A stretch of DNA of 64,000 nt from CAWELS01 sp964468205 (lineage in GTDB: Bacteria; Acidobacteriota; Terriglobia; Bryobacterales; Bryobacteraceae). Below, piece by piece: positions 36,492 through 46,300 of the stretch. Position 1 is the stretch's first letter; the number at the start of each line of letters is the position of its first letter. The stretch spans positions 62,001-126,000 of the forward strand of contig CAYXVG010000002.1 of assembly GCA_964468205.1 (NCBI GenBank). The letters run 5' to 3'. Below the pieces are notes generated by a model. That model was given only the letters and a program-made list of their open reading frames with translations, was not told where the DNA came from and ran no database searches. The translations under genes were made by a program, and so were the position numbers.

Positions 36492-36857
36492 ATGGGGAAT
36501 AACAAGCAGCCGCGCGTCGACTTTATCGAGTTGCACATCCTGCACCACGCCACCGAGGAGTGGATTTTCGGCGTCTGCATGATCGAGGGACTTGCCGAGC
36601 ACGGTTACAGCCTGAACGCCAGCCAACTTTATCCCAGGTTTCACAAGCTCGAGAAGAGCGGCTATCTCCGGCGGTCCGAGCGGGTCGTAAACGGGCGATT
36701 GCGCAAGTATTACCGCGCAACGCCGGCCGGGCGGAAGTATTTCCGGGGTGAGAAGAAGAGACTGATGGAGTTGGCCGGCGAGGCTCTGTCAGAGGCTGAG
36801 ATACAAGCGGTTTTGCGCAAGCGCATGGAGCGCGACCGCCGGAAGAAGGGGATGTAG
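36492..36857 (+). CDS. PadR family transcriptional regulator
   Basis: 121 residues with a winged helix: LHILHHATEEWIFGVCMIEGLAEHG, then SQLYPRFHKLEKSGYLRRSE (recognition helix and wing) and LRKYYRATPAGRKYF, followed by a C-terminal dimer helix. PadR repressors respond to small aromatic or drug-like ligands. In Acidobacteria they often sit next to ABC permeases or efflux systems, which fits the degraded efflux genes immediately downstream. An AT-rich island with two TGATAT boxes (36418-36435) upstream is a plausible own operator. Confidence 0.93.
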   Translation: MGNNKQPRVDFIELHILHHATEEWIFGVCMIEGLAEHGYSLNASQLYPRFHKLEKSGYLRRSERVVNGRLRKYYRATPAGRKYFRGEKKRLMELAGEALSEAEIQAVLRKRMERDRRKKGM

Positions 36858-36884
36858 GCGCAGCCGGCGCCAGAGAGGGATATT

Positions 36885-37486
36885 GTGCAGTCATTTCGTA
36901 CGTTGGTGGCGGCGGCGGCCGTGTGCGCGATTGCGCCGGGAGCGCTGACCGCGCAGGCGACACCGCCGGCGGAGGCGGTTACCATCGAACAGGCCATTGG
37001 CTCGGCCATGAGACACTACCCGGCCATCCGAGCCGGGGACTCCGAGATCAACGCCGCAGACTCCGGGGGGGAACTTTCGAAAACGTCGTACCTGCCTCGG
37101 ACCGACTTCCACTACCAGGTGAACCGGGCAACGAGGAACAACATCTTCGGCTTGACCTTCCCGAACGACGTGATTGCTCCGATATCAGGTCCCGCTCTCG
37201 GGGACCAGACGGGCACAAGCACGTTCGGCACCGCCGTCGGATTAGCGTTCCGCTGGGAGCCTTTCGACCTCGGCCTGCGGAAAGCCAATGTCGAGGCGGC
37301 GCAGAAACGGAAGAGATCGGCGGAGGCGGGCCGAGCAGCGACCGAACACGAGGTTTCCGTGGCTGTAGTGAACGCATTTTTCAGCGGGCTGGCGGCTCGC
37401 AAAGTGGTGGAAGCGGCGCAAGCCAACGTGGAACGGATGGAGACTTTTGGCAGAAGTGTGGAGGCGCTCGCCGAGGCCGAACTAAA
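36885..37486 (+). pseudogene. TolC family outer-membrane efflux protein, N-terminal part only
   Basis: From a GTG, about 200 residues: signal peptide (ending near GALTAQA), EAVTIEQAIGSAMRHYPAIRAG, the coiled helical region EAAQKRKRSAEAGRAATEHEV and VEAAQANVERMETFG. This is the first half of a TolC protomer. Homology stops near 37486 and the sequence continues as an RND transporter in another frame. The second TolC repeat is missing, so it cannot form a trimeric channel. The open reading frame itself extends to 37844 but is shadow sequence from 37487 on. Confidence 0.8.
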
Positions 37487-38404
37487 TCGCGGCCACCAAG
37501 CGCGCCGACGCCTCGACGCTGGCGGTGGTGCAGCGCGTGAAGAGCGCATTGCCGCATTTCCGGGCCGCCTTGCCGGACGACATCGACATCACCTTCGAGT
37601 TCGACCAGTCCTACTATGTGACAAACGCACTCTCGGCGCTCACCATCGAGGGGTTGCTTGGCGCTCTGCTGACGGGTTTGCTGATCCTGATCGCGCTGGG
37701 GAGTTTTCGCAGCGCGATAGTGGTGTTGATGACGATTCCGCTGGCGCTGCTTTCGGCGCTCGTCGCACTGTGGGCCACCGGACAGTCGGTCAACCTGATA
37801 ACGCTTGGGGGGCTGACGTTGGCCATCGGAATCCTAGTGGATGAGTCCGTCATCGCCATCGAGAACATACACTCGCACCTCGGGCGGGGCAGACCCGTGG
37901 CCCGGGCCTTGTTCGTGCCGCTGGCGCTGGCCGTGGGCTTCGCGATGATCGCGTCGTACTTCCTGGCGAGTTCTTTTGTCCCCATTTCTCGAAACGTGGT
38001 TCAACCGCCGGCGAGGAGAAATCGGGACCGAGAAGCGAACATGGTTCGATCCGGTGCGTGAAGCATACGGGCGCGTCTCCGGCGGACTGGTGAAGCTCCG
38101 CTGGCCGATCGTAGCGTTGTATGTCATCTCCAACGGAGCGATTTTCTATTTCACCGGACAATCACTGGGGCGGGAGATTTTCCCGCAAGTCGACACGGGC
38201 GAGCTGCAGATGCGGCTACGGGCCCCGTCCGGCACACGGGTGGAAGAGACCGAGCGCATCGTCCAGCGGGTTCTCGCGAGGGTCAACGACGAATTCGGGG
38301 AAGGCACTTTGGAGACGTCCATTGGCTTCGTTGGCGTACAGCCGTCGAGCTTTCCCGTGAATACGGTTTTCCTCTGGACCAGCGGGCCGCACGAAGCGGT
38401 GATG
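37486..38404 (+). pseudogene. RND efflux transporter, internal fragments joined by deletions and a frameshift
   Basis: Frame one (37486-37986): the TKRADASTLAVV periplasmic strand, EFDQSYYVTNALSALTIEG, the helix LGALLTGLLILIALGSF, then GGLTLAIGILVDESVIAIENIHSHL, the TM4 region of AcrB-type pumps. Next comes an in-frame jump at about 37905 to ALFVPLALAVGFAMIASYF, missing about 40 residues. At about 37986 an extra T moves homology to the next frame (LETWFNRRR, then KLRWPIVALYVISNGAIFYF and LWTSGPHEAVMK). The N-terminus and the large C-terminal part are absent. Non-functional. Confidence 0.85.
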
Positions 38405-38883
38405 AAGCGGAGGCTCGGCCGCCGGCGATCGAAGCCCAGCGGGCGGAGGCGGAGGCATACTTCGATAGCGTCCGGAAGGGAGCGCGGGTGAGCTTCACCG
38501 TGCCCGCCCATCCCGGCAGTACGTATACCGGCATCGTGGCCCGGCCGTCCTACGCCGTGGATCCGTCGACCCGGACGATGCCGGTGGAGCTTGACGTGAA
38601 CAATTCGGCCGGCGAGTTGTCGCCCGGCATGTACGCGGAGATCTCGGGGCGGGTGCGCCGGAAGGGCGAGAGCCTGTTCGTGCCGCCCACCGCCGTGAAG
38701 AGCACGACCGAACGCATCTTCGTGATTCGCGTCACGGGCGGCGCCGCCGAGCGGGTGGACGTGCGCCGGGGGATGACGGTGGGAGACAGGGTGGAGGTGT
38801 TCGGCGATCTCAGTTCCGGCGATCCCATCGTTCTGCGGGCCACTGACGAGATCCGGCCGGGGACGAGAGTGAAGGCGAGGTAA
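38405..38883 (+). pseudogene. Efflux periplasmic adaptor (HlyD/MFP) C-terminal part
   Basis: The frame with YFDSVRKGARVSFTVPAHPG is the barrel-sandwich/beta-barrel part of an RND adaptor. It continues GIVARPSYAVDPSTRTMPVELDV and ends GDPIVLRATDEIRPG, reaching a natural stop at 38883. The lipoyl and alpha-hairpin N-terminal half is missing. It is joined directly to the RND fragment within GAAGCGG at about 38405. It completes the ruined tripartite system that starts at 36885. Confidence 0.8.
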
Positions 38884-38929
38884 CGAGCGTGATGCATGCA
38901 TACTACGCTGCACTACATGGGGACGACGC

Positions 38930-39085
38930 CGATGATACGCGCGGATGAGACGCTCGTATTGCTCACAAAGCGTCTCGCGGCCCTGGATGTTCTGACACTT
39001 GACCGGAGAGGATTCTTAGCGTACCGGACAAGCACGCGGAGCGCGCTGCGGATGGAGCCATGGGGTTCGCGGGAATACCTGACTT
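38930..39085 (+). pseudogene. Possible ABC permease (MacB/ADOP-type) C-terminal remnant
   Basis: A reading around KRLAALDVLTL and then SALRMEPWGS resembles the end of MacB/ADOP permeases (ALDPLTL...ARRALRxxPxxAL), with the last helix deleted between the two pieces. PadR regulators commonly accompany such permeases. The match is short and made by eye; this may be chance. Confidence 0.2.
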
Positions 39086-39099
39086 ACCTGGGCCCGGTT

Positions 39100-40179
39100 T
39101 CAGTTGGGGGCCGGCGGCAGATCTTCGGGGCTGACGAAACGGGCTTGCGCCCAGCCGGCGCGCTCGAACTCTTCACGGCGCGGCGTGAACACCACTTGGC
39201 AACTCCGTTCGTCGCCGGGTTCGGGGGTCTGCGCGCGCCGCTTGCGTTCGACAAGCGCCAAATACTTGAGGATTACGTAGACATCGCCTTCCACCGGGCA
39301 CATGAGGTCGAACTCCTGGCTCCGGAAGCGGACGCGGGCGTCCTGGAGGCTCGTGTTCCAGGCGAGGAAGGCGCTGCAGTCGACCGCCCGCTCAAACCAC
39401 TCGTCCAGCGCCGCGGGCGTGGCGAGATCGAGGAAGATCTCGACCAGCGGATCGTGGTCAGCGGCGAATTCCCGCACCTGCAGATCGCCGGTGTGGGCGG
39501 TGGCGCGCCAGTCCACATGACGCGCGCTTTCGTTGGTTTCATAGGGACGGATGCGATAGAAGTCGCTGCCACGGCCGCGCTGGTGGGACTCGATGTCCCC
39601 GGTGACCTCGGAAAGCAGGCGATCGAAGCCTGGTTGCCGTGCGAGCGACGGGTAGACGAGGACGTTGTGCTGGAGCGAAACGCGGATACGCCGCTCGGTG
39701 AAGCCGAACGGGAAGCGGGTGGAGAACTCGAAGCCTTCTTCCTTGTACATGCCGCGTTTCCCGAACCGGACTTCGACGGTGGCGCGCACCTCGGATTTCG
39801 CCGGCAGCACGGGGAAGTACAGCCGGGAATTGAAGGCGCTGAGCGCGACGCCGGTGAGATGGATGGAGAATGACGTCATCCAGGACTTCTCGTTGAGGAC
39901 CGCCACCTGGGCGGGCACGGTCTGCCCGGCGGAGATGTGGGGGGGAAGGGTGAAGCCCATCTTGAGTCCCGCCAGCCCGAGGCGGCTGACGAAGCCCGAC
40001 ACCAGCAGGGCGGCGAGCATCATGGCAAAGAGCAGGAACAATAAATTGTTGGCGGAGGCGAAGGCGGCCAGGGCAATGACGAGGATGGCAGCCGTGAAGA
40101 CCAAGCCGGCGCGCGTTACGCGCTGCTTCATGCCCGCTTCGAGCGCTGTGTTGAGCCGCGCCCACCACCGTTTCAGCAT
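39100..40179 (-). CDS. DUF58 domain-containing membrane protein
   Basis: 359 residues. Two N-terminal transmembrane helices (about residues 24-65) are followed by a beta-rich region. The DUF58 signature is YRIRPYETNESARHVDWRATAHTGDLQVREF, with a von Willebrand-like C-terminal domain after it. DUF58 proteins normally sit beside a MoxR AAA ATPase and a transglutaminase, with a chaperone-like or envelope-assembly role. Here neither partner is adjacent, so the gene is an orphan in this window. Confidence 0.9.
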   Translation of the reverse strand: MLKRWWARLNTALEAGMKQRVTRAGLVFTAAILVIALAAFASANNLLFLLFAMMLAALLVSGFVSRLGLAGLKMGFTLPPHISAGQTVPAQVAVLNEKSWMTSFSIHLTGVALSAFNSRLYFPVLPAKSEVRATVEVRFGKRGMYKEEGFEFSTRFPFGFTERRIRVSLQHNVLVYPSLARQPGFDRLLSEVTGDIESHQRGRGSDFYRIRPYETNESARHVDWRATAHTGDLQVREFAADHDPLVEIFLDLATPAALDEWFERAVDCSAFLAWNTSLQDARVRFRSQEFDLMCPVEGDVYVILKYLALVERKRRAQTPEPGDERSCQVVFTPRREEFERAGWAQARFVSPEDLPPAPN

Positions 40180-40213
40180 TCCGCCCTCATGGTGGCACAG
40201 GGCCGGTTCCCGT

Positions 40214-40219
40214 TACAAT
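40214..40219 (+). promoter_or_regulatory. -10-like TACAAT before the DUF1080 lipoprotein
   Basis: TACAAT ends 9 nt before the ATG at 40229, with no Shine-Dalgarno sequence between; it has only weak -35 resemblance upstream. Confidence 0.45.
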
Positions 40220-40228
40220 AACCGGGTG

Positions 40229-40876
40229 ATGAAGTCCGTTGCGAGTCTCCTGTTCGCCGCCGCGGTTCTGCTAGCGGGGTGTTCCTCCGGGCAGGCGCCC
40301 GAAGCCACTGGAAAGCAGCTTTTCAACGGGGTTGACCTGACGGGTTGGACGATGACCGGCCCCGGCGAATTCGTTGTCGAGGACGGAGCCATGAAGACCG
40401 TCGGCGGCATGGGGCTGCTTTACTACAACGGCGAAAAGTTCGGCAACTGCACGATTCGGGTTGTGTTCATGGCCGCCAGCGAGAGGGCCAACTCCGGGGT
40501 CATCATCCGCCTGCCGGAAGAGCCGACCGATCCCTGGTACGGGGTGCACAACGGGTATGAGGTGCAGATCGAAGCGGAGGGCGACGACTGGCACGCCACC
40601 GGGTCCATCTATTCCCTGGCCAAGGTGAACGCGCGCCCTCAGAAGCCGCGAGGGGAATGGAACACGCTTGAAATCGAACTGGACGGGCACATCACGCGTT
40701 CCATCGTGAACGGAGTGCCGGTGATGGAGTTTGACCCGTCGCAGCCGGTTCCGCCGCGGCAGAAGTGGTATGAGCCGGTGCGCGGGCCGCGGCCCGGCCA
40801 CGGCTACATCGGTTTGCAGAATCACGACCCGAAGTCGAGTGTCTATTTCAAAGAGATCAGCGTGATTTCCAGGTAG
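40229..40876 (+). CDS. DUF1080 (3-keto-disaccharide hydrolase) lipoprotein
   Basis: 215 residues. Lipoprotein signal with lipobox LLAGC. Then the concanavalin-like DUF1080 fold: LFNGVDLTGWTMTGPGEFVVEDGAM, ANSGVIIRLP, GYEVQIEAEGDD, GEWNTLEIELDGH and the C-terminal GYIGLQNHDPKSSVYFKEI. Family members cleave 3-keto-glycosides, acting with Gfo/Idh oxidoreductases such as those at 11869 and 33523. The ATG at 40229 was preferred because the signal peptide begins there. Confidence 0.9.
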   Translation: MKSVASLLFAAAVLLAGCSSGQAPEATGKQLFNGVDLTGWTMTGPGEFVVEDGAMKTVGGMGLLYYNGEKFGNCTIRVVFMAASERANSGVIIRLPEEPTDPWYGVHNGYEVQIEAEGDDWHATGSIYSLAKVNARPQKPRGEWNTLEIELDGHITRSIVNGVPVMEFDPSQPVPPRQKWYEPVRGPRPGHGYIGLQNHDPKSSVYFKEISVISR

Positions 40877-40971
40877 CGGTTCCGGCGATCGGGGTTTTGC
40901 GGCGGACCGGAGACGGGGGAACGCGCCGGCGCCCGAAGGCGTTTGGCGAGAGGTCCCCGCGTGGCCGCGCG

Positions 40972-41931
40972 CTAGAGGGCGGGGTCCAGCAGCACTTTCA
41001 GGACGCCAGGCTGGGCGGCCCGGTCAAATGCCATTCCAGCGGTGGACAGCGGGAGCCGGTCCGTGATCATCGGTTCCAGATTGAGCTTTCCCTCGCGCAG
41101 CAAACGCATCGCCGGAGCGAAGGGCCCGCACCTGGAGCCGAGGAGAGTGATTTCGTGGACGACGACGGGCGCCATGTCGATGGCGAGGGTTCCGTGGATG
41201 GTGGATTTCATCACCACCGTGCCGCGCGGCCGGGTCATTGCGACGGCCGTTTGCAGACCCTCCTCGGATCCGGTGGCCTCCACGACGTAGTCGTACTCGT
41301 TTCGCGGCATCCGGCGGCCGGCGAGCCGGGTTTCGACGCCCACCGCCGCGGCGATGCGCATTTTGTTCCGGTGGCGCCCGTAGAGAGACACTCTCGCGCC
41401 GCTTACCTGGAGGACCTGCGCGATGAGCAAGCCGAGCTTGCCGTCGCCGAGTACGGCGACGCGCGTCCACTTGGGGATAAGCACTTGATCGAGGATTTCG
41501 CACGCCGCCGCCAGCGGTTCGGTAAAGACGGCGTGTTCATCCGGGACGCCGGGAGGGACCGGGACGAGGTTCGCTTCCGGCAGAGTGAGATACTCCGCGA
41601 ACGCACCGGGGTGTTTTACAATGCCCAGAACCGTGCGCTTCGGGCAGTGCCGGCCCATTTCCCTCCGGCACCAAGCGCACTGGCCGCAAGGAAGATTGAT
41701 TTCGCCGACCACCCGTTTACCGAGCCACTTCCCGTTGTCCGCCGCCACCACGTCGCCAACGAACTCGTGTCCAGGCCGGCCGCGGAAGCCGTAGTAGCCT
41801 TGCTTGAGCTCGAGGTCCGTGTTACAGATTCCGGCAACCCGCAGCCGGATGAGGGCGTAACCGGGTTTCCGCCGCGGCCGGGGGACTTCACGTACCAAGA
41901 TTTTTCCACTGTCGAGTTCAACCGCTATCAT
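40972..41931 (-). CDS. Zinc-dependent alcohol dehydrogenase (medium-chain)
   Basis: 319 residues from the ATG at 41931. Catalytic zinc ligands: Cys in GICNTDLE and GHE in PGHEFVGDV. The structural-zinc region is PCGQCAWCRREMGRHC. Rossmann loop AVLGDGKLGLLIAQ. Likely a sugar-alcohol or threonine dehydrogenase type MDR enzyme; the exact substrate is not readable. The start codon lies only 18 nt from the divergent threonine synthase start, so the promoters must overlap the coding ends. Upstream in-frame readings on the minus strand lie within thrC and are not used. Confidence 0.88.
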   Translation of the reverse strand: MIAVELDSGKILVREVPRPRRKPGYALIRLRVAGICNTDLELKQGYYGFRGRPGHEFVGDVVAADNGKWLGKRVVGEINLPCGQCAWCRREMGRHCPKRTVLGIVKHPGAFAEYLTLPEANLVPVPPGVPDEHAVFTEPLAAACEILDQVLIPKWTRVAVLGDGKLGLLIAQVLQVSGARVSLYGRHRNKMRIAAAVGVETRLAGRRMPRNEYDYVVEATGSEEGLQTAVAMTRPRGTVVMKSTIHGTLAIDMAPVVVHEITLLGSRCGPFAPAMRLLREGKLNLEPMITDRLPLSTAGMAFDRAAQPGVLKVLLDPAL

Positions 41932-41949
41932 GGTTCTTTCACCATTCTC

Positions 41950-43257
41950 ATGCCTTCTGAACTCGTTTGCTTCAAACATGAATGCCGCGCGCGTTATCCC
42001 GTTACGGAAGTGATCTATAACTGCCGGCATTGCGGCAGTCTTCTCGAGGTCGACTATCCGGATCGGAAACTCGATCCGGAGGAGTGGAAGAGGACTTTCC
42101 GCCAGCGGCGGATGGACAACGCGCCGCTCAACCAGAGTGGAGTGTGGCGGTACCGGGAGCTGATCGGATTTCTCGACGATTATGACCAAGTGGTGACGCT
42201 GCGCGAGGGGAACACTCCACTGCTCAGTTCGGAGCGCGCGGCCCGCTATGGAGGTCTCGAGAGTCTGACATTCAAGCACCAGGGCTTTAATCCCACGGGC
42301 TCGTTCAAGGACAACGGAATGACGTGCGGCACGGCGCAGGCGCTACGGCTCGGGATGACGCGCGTCGCCTGCGTGTCGACGGGCAACACTTCCGCCTCGA
42401 TGACGGCGTACGCGGCGGCGGCCGGCCTGCAGCCGATTATCTTCATCCCGCACGGAAATATTTCTTATGGCAAGCTCGCGCAGGCGCTCGAATATGGGGC
42501 GCGAACCCTCCAGGTGGAGGCGAACTTTGATCAAATTCTCGCCCTCGTCCGGCAGCTTGCCGAACGATTGGGGATCTATTTGCTGAACTCGATCAATCCA
42601 TTCCGCATCGAGGGCCAGAAGTCGATCGCGATCGAGATGATGGACCAGCGCGACTGGAACCCGCCGGACTGGATTGTGCTGCCGGGAGGGAACCTGGGCA
42701 ACGTATCAGCGCTTGGGAAGGCGCTGCGGGAGCTTCGTGAGCTTGGATTCATCCGGAAGACGCCGCTGCTGGCAGTGATTCAGGCGGAAGGCGCCGCGCC
42801 TTTCTACCGGTTCATGCAGGCGCCGGATGAGGATGGGTTCGCAGCGGAACAACATCCGGACACACTGGCGACGGCGATCCGGATCGGGGATCCGGTCTCC
42901 TGGCCAAAGGCATGGTTCGAAGTGGCGACCTCGGGCGGCGTCGCCGAACAGGTGAGCGAGAAAGAGATCGCGGACGCGAAGGCGCAAATCGGGGCCGCGG
43001 GAATCGGCTGTGAACCGGCCTCGGCGGCGACGCTGGCGGGCATTCGCAAGCTGACCGCGGCGGGGGTGATCGACCGCTCCGCAGATGTGGTGGCCGTGCT
43101 GACGGGGAACCTGCTGAAGGACCCGGATTACGTCTATCGCTACCACACCGGGCAGTTGAAGACGGCGTCCGGGGCAGCCGTGCGGGGCGAGTTCGAGAAC
43201 CATCCAGTGACGGTTCCGAACGACGCTGAGCGGATTGCGGAACTGCTGTCGGAGTAG
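41950..43257 (+). CDS. thrC: Threonine synthase (1)
   Basis: 435 residues. An N-terminal zinc ribbon (CFKHEC, CRHCG) is followed by a fold-type II PLP enzyme with Lys120 in FNPTGSFKDNG, STGNTSASMTAYAAAAG and the phosphate-binding GGNLGNVSALGK. Converts O-phosphohomoserine to threonine. The ATG at 41950 starts the conserved N-terminus; the longer upstream reading is the antisense of the dehydrogenase gene. A second, different threonine synthase lies at 46476-47702, which is unusual. Confidence 0.92.
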   Translation: MPSELVCFKHECRARYPVTEVIYNCRHCGSLLEVDYPDRKLDPEEWKRTFRQRRMDNAPLNQSGVWRYRELIGFLDDYDQVVTLREGNTPLLSSERAARYGGLESLTFKHQGFNPTGSFKDNGMTCGTAQALRLGMTRVACVSTGNTSASMTAYAAAAGLQPIIFIPHGNISYGKLAQALEYGARTLQVEANFDQILALVRQLAERLGIYLLNSINPFRIEGQKSIAIEMMDQRDWNPPDWIVLPGGNLGNVSALGKALRELRELGFIRKTPLLAVIQAEGAAPFYRFMQAPDEDGFAAEQHPDTLATAIRIGDPVSWPKAWFEVATSGGVAEQVSEKEIADAKAQIGAAGIGCEPASAATLAGIRKLTAAGVIDRSADVVAVLTGNLLKDPDYVYRYHTGQLKTASGAAVRGEFENHPVTVPNDAERIAELLSE

Positions 43258-43396
43258 AGTTGCCGAGAACCGGGCGGGGTGCGGCAAAGAGTCTCCCGGC
43301 ACAACACGAACGGCAATTCTGCCGATAAGGAAGTTTGGTGTAGTGTTTAGATAGTCATGACGGGGAGTACGGTTTCCGGCCGGATGCTCCCGGGTT

Positions 43397-46300
43397 GTGG
43401 ATGAGAACCGCTTCAAGATGCTCGCGAAGAAGAAACTCGGCGAATTCATGCAGTTTCCGGTATTGGCGAGCGCCATTTCCGGTGTGGCGGGACTGCTCGT
43501 TCTGCTCGGTTGGCGTCTCGAGGATCCCTCGCTGATTCGCCTGTTCTGGAACCACCACCCGATGGCGAGCCCGACCGCGTTGGGGCTGGTGATCGCGAGC
43601 GCGGGAGTGCTGTTCACATTCCGCCGCCGGCATAAGTTCGCAGCCATCCTAGGCGCCCTGGCTTTCACCGGCGGGGCGTTGTGCGTGGCGGAGGCGGTGT
43701 TCGGAGTGGAGTTGCATCCCGCGCATTCGCTCTTCGGGTCGCGGCCGCCGGCAGAGCTTCCGCTGCTGGTGGAGTTGGAATCGTCAGTCTGCCTGATGCT
43801 GCTCGGCGCGGCGATGCTGTTCGCCGGTTTTCGCCGCGGCGGGAGGGTTTCGACGCTCGTGATGGGGTTCACCGGAACGGTTGTTGTTGTCGCCAGCGTG
43901 ATTCTGATGGTGGCGAACCTTGCGCATACTACCTGGCTCTATGGCGACGGGAGGCTGGCGCCGATGGCGTTTCATACCGCGGGGGCCTTCGCTCTTCTCG
44001 GGCTATCGGCGGCCGTCATGGCGTGGCGGGAATCGACGGACCGGAACGCGGTAGCGATGCGCTGGGCTCCGGTGGTGGTGAGCGCCGGGACAGTGATAGT
44101 GGCGCTCAGCTTGTGGCAGGTGATGTCGTTCGAGCGGAAGAACCGGGTGGAGAATCTGATTTCCATGGCGTCGGACCATTTCAGCCGGTACCTCGCCGCC
44201 CAGGTGAACGCTCGGGTGTTGGTCTTCACCGGCCTATCCCTAGCGGCTCCGTTTCTGGAGACCGATGAGGAAGCCGAGTGGGAGAAATGGGCGGATGGAT
44301 TGCTGGAGACTGATCCGGGATACGTGCGGGTGTCGTGGTTAGACACGGGCTGCGGGCTGCGTTGGGCGAAGGCGCACCCGGACCACCAGGCGCGGATTCA
44401 AGACCCGGCCTCCGCCGGCGTGGATTGCGAGCCGGTTGTGCGGTACACGGAACGGACGGGCTTTACGGTCCTGAGTTCGGATTCCGTCGCGGAGACCGAG
44501 GACATTCAGGTCATCGTTGCCTTGCCATCTGCCAGCCAGCCGGCCGGCTACGCCGCGGTGACGGTGGATCTCACCCTACTACTCGACTCCATTCTCGGTT
44601 CGGATCCCAGTTCCAGCGGGTTTTCCATGGCGGTTCTCAATGAAGGCCGGCCGATCTTCCGCCATGGAGCCAGAACCGCTACCTCGGAGGAACTGCGGCG
44701 GCGGTGGGGCCGTAGGAAACAGGCAAGGTTTTACGATGCGACACCGGTTTTGGAGATCTGGCCATCGGAGCAATGGCTGGCGGCGAATCACAGCCCGCTG
44801 CCGGAGCTTACCCTCTTGTTTGGAGCGCTGGTTGGGGGGATGCTCGGCATCACGATCCATCTTGCGCAGAAGACGCAGCAGCGGACCCGGCAGATCCAGA
44901 GCCTGGCGCGAGAGCGCCGGAAAGCGGAAGAGGAGCGGGAGCGGCTGTTCAACCTATCGGACGACCTGTTCTGCATAGCCAGTCCGCAAGGCCGGGTGAT
45001 CGAGTTGAATCCGGCGTGGGAGCAGACGCTACAGTACTCACTTCCCGAGCTCAAGACACAGCCGTTCCTCAAGATTGTGCATCCGGACGACCGTCCGTTC
45101 TCTCTACTGCAGTTTGCCAAGCCCGCCAACGGAATCGCCGTGAACGCCGTAGAGAACCGGTTGCGCTGCAAGGACGGTTCCTACCGGTGGTTTCTCTGGG
45201 CCGCTACTTACTCGCCGGAATCGGGTCTGCTTTATTGCGTGGGCAAGGACATCACGGAGCGCCGCCGGGCGGAAGCACTGCTTGAGCAGTCGGCCCGGGC
45301 GCTCCAGCAGAAGAACCAGGAACTCGCGCTCGCCCTAGGATCGGCGCAGGAAGCGACGGCGATGAAGAGCCAGTTCGTGGCCGCGATGAGCCACGAGATC
45401 CGCACCCCGATGAACGGCATTCTGGGCATGAACGAGCTTTTGCTGTGCACTCCGCTCACCGAAGAGCAGCGGCATTACGCGAAAGCCGTCAAGGACTCGA
45501 CCGAGTCACTGCTTCACATCGTGAACGACATTCTGGATCTGTCGAAGATTGAAGCGGGGAAACTGGAAATCCGGCCGGAGCCGTTTGAACCGCGGACCAC
45601 TCTTCGCGCCATCATCACGCTGCTGCTTCCGCAAGCGCGTGAGAAGGGGCTCATCGTGGATTACCTTATCGACGATGCGATCCCCGCCCGGCTGTTTGGC
45701 GATGGCGGCCGCATCCGGCAAGTACTGGTCAACCTTGCCGGCAATGGGATCAAGTTCACCGAGGGTGGCAACGTACGCATCCGCGTGGAGCCGCACCCCG
45801 GTGGCGAAGAGGGGCGCGTTCTCTTTTCGGTGGAAGACACCGGGATCGGCATCCCGGAAGATCAGGTGAAGAACATCTTCGGGGAGTTCGTGCAGGCGGA
45901 CTCGTCCGCTACGCGGCGGTTTGGCGGCACCGGACTGGGGCTGGCGATTTCCAAGCGGCTCGTCGAGATGATGGGCGGCGAGATTGGGTGCGAATCCACT
46001 CTTGGAAAGGGCAGCAAGTTCTGGTTCACGCTACCGCTGGGGGAAGCCCGGGAAGGCGACACGGCGGCTCCCAGCGAGGCTGTTCCGGCATACATTCCAT
46101 CTCCGACGGGCCGGAGAAGGGTGCTGGTGGTCGAAGATAACGCGGTCAACCGGCTTGTCGCGGAGCGGCTGCTCGAGCGTGCGGGTTGCGAGGTGACGTC
46201 CGTCGAGAGCGGAGAGCGGGCCATCGAGTTCCTGCGAAGGTTCGAGGTGGACTTGGTACTGATGGATGTGAATATGCCCGGCATGGACGGTTTGGAGGCG

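Noticed and set aside
38896..39873. Plus-strand frame beyond the ruined adaptor gene
   Set aside because: Most of it is antisense to DUF58. A possible MacB/ADOP remnant at the beginning is listed separately at low confidence.
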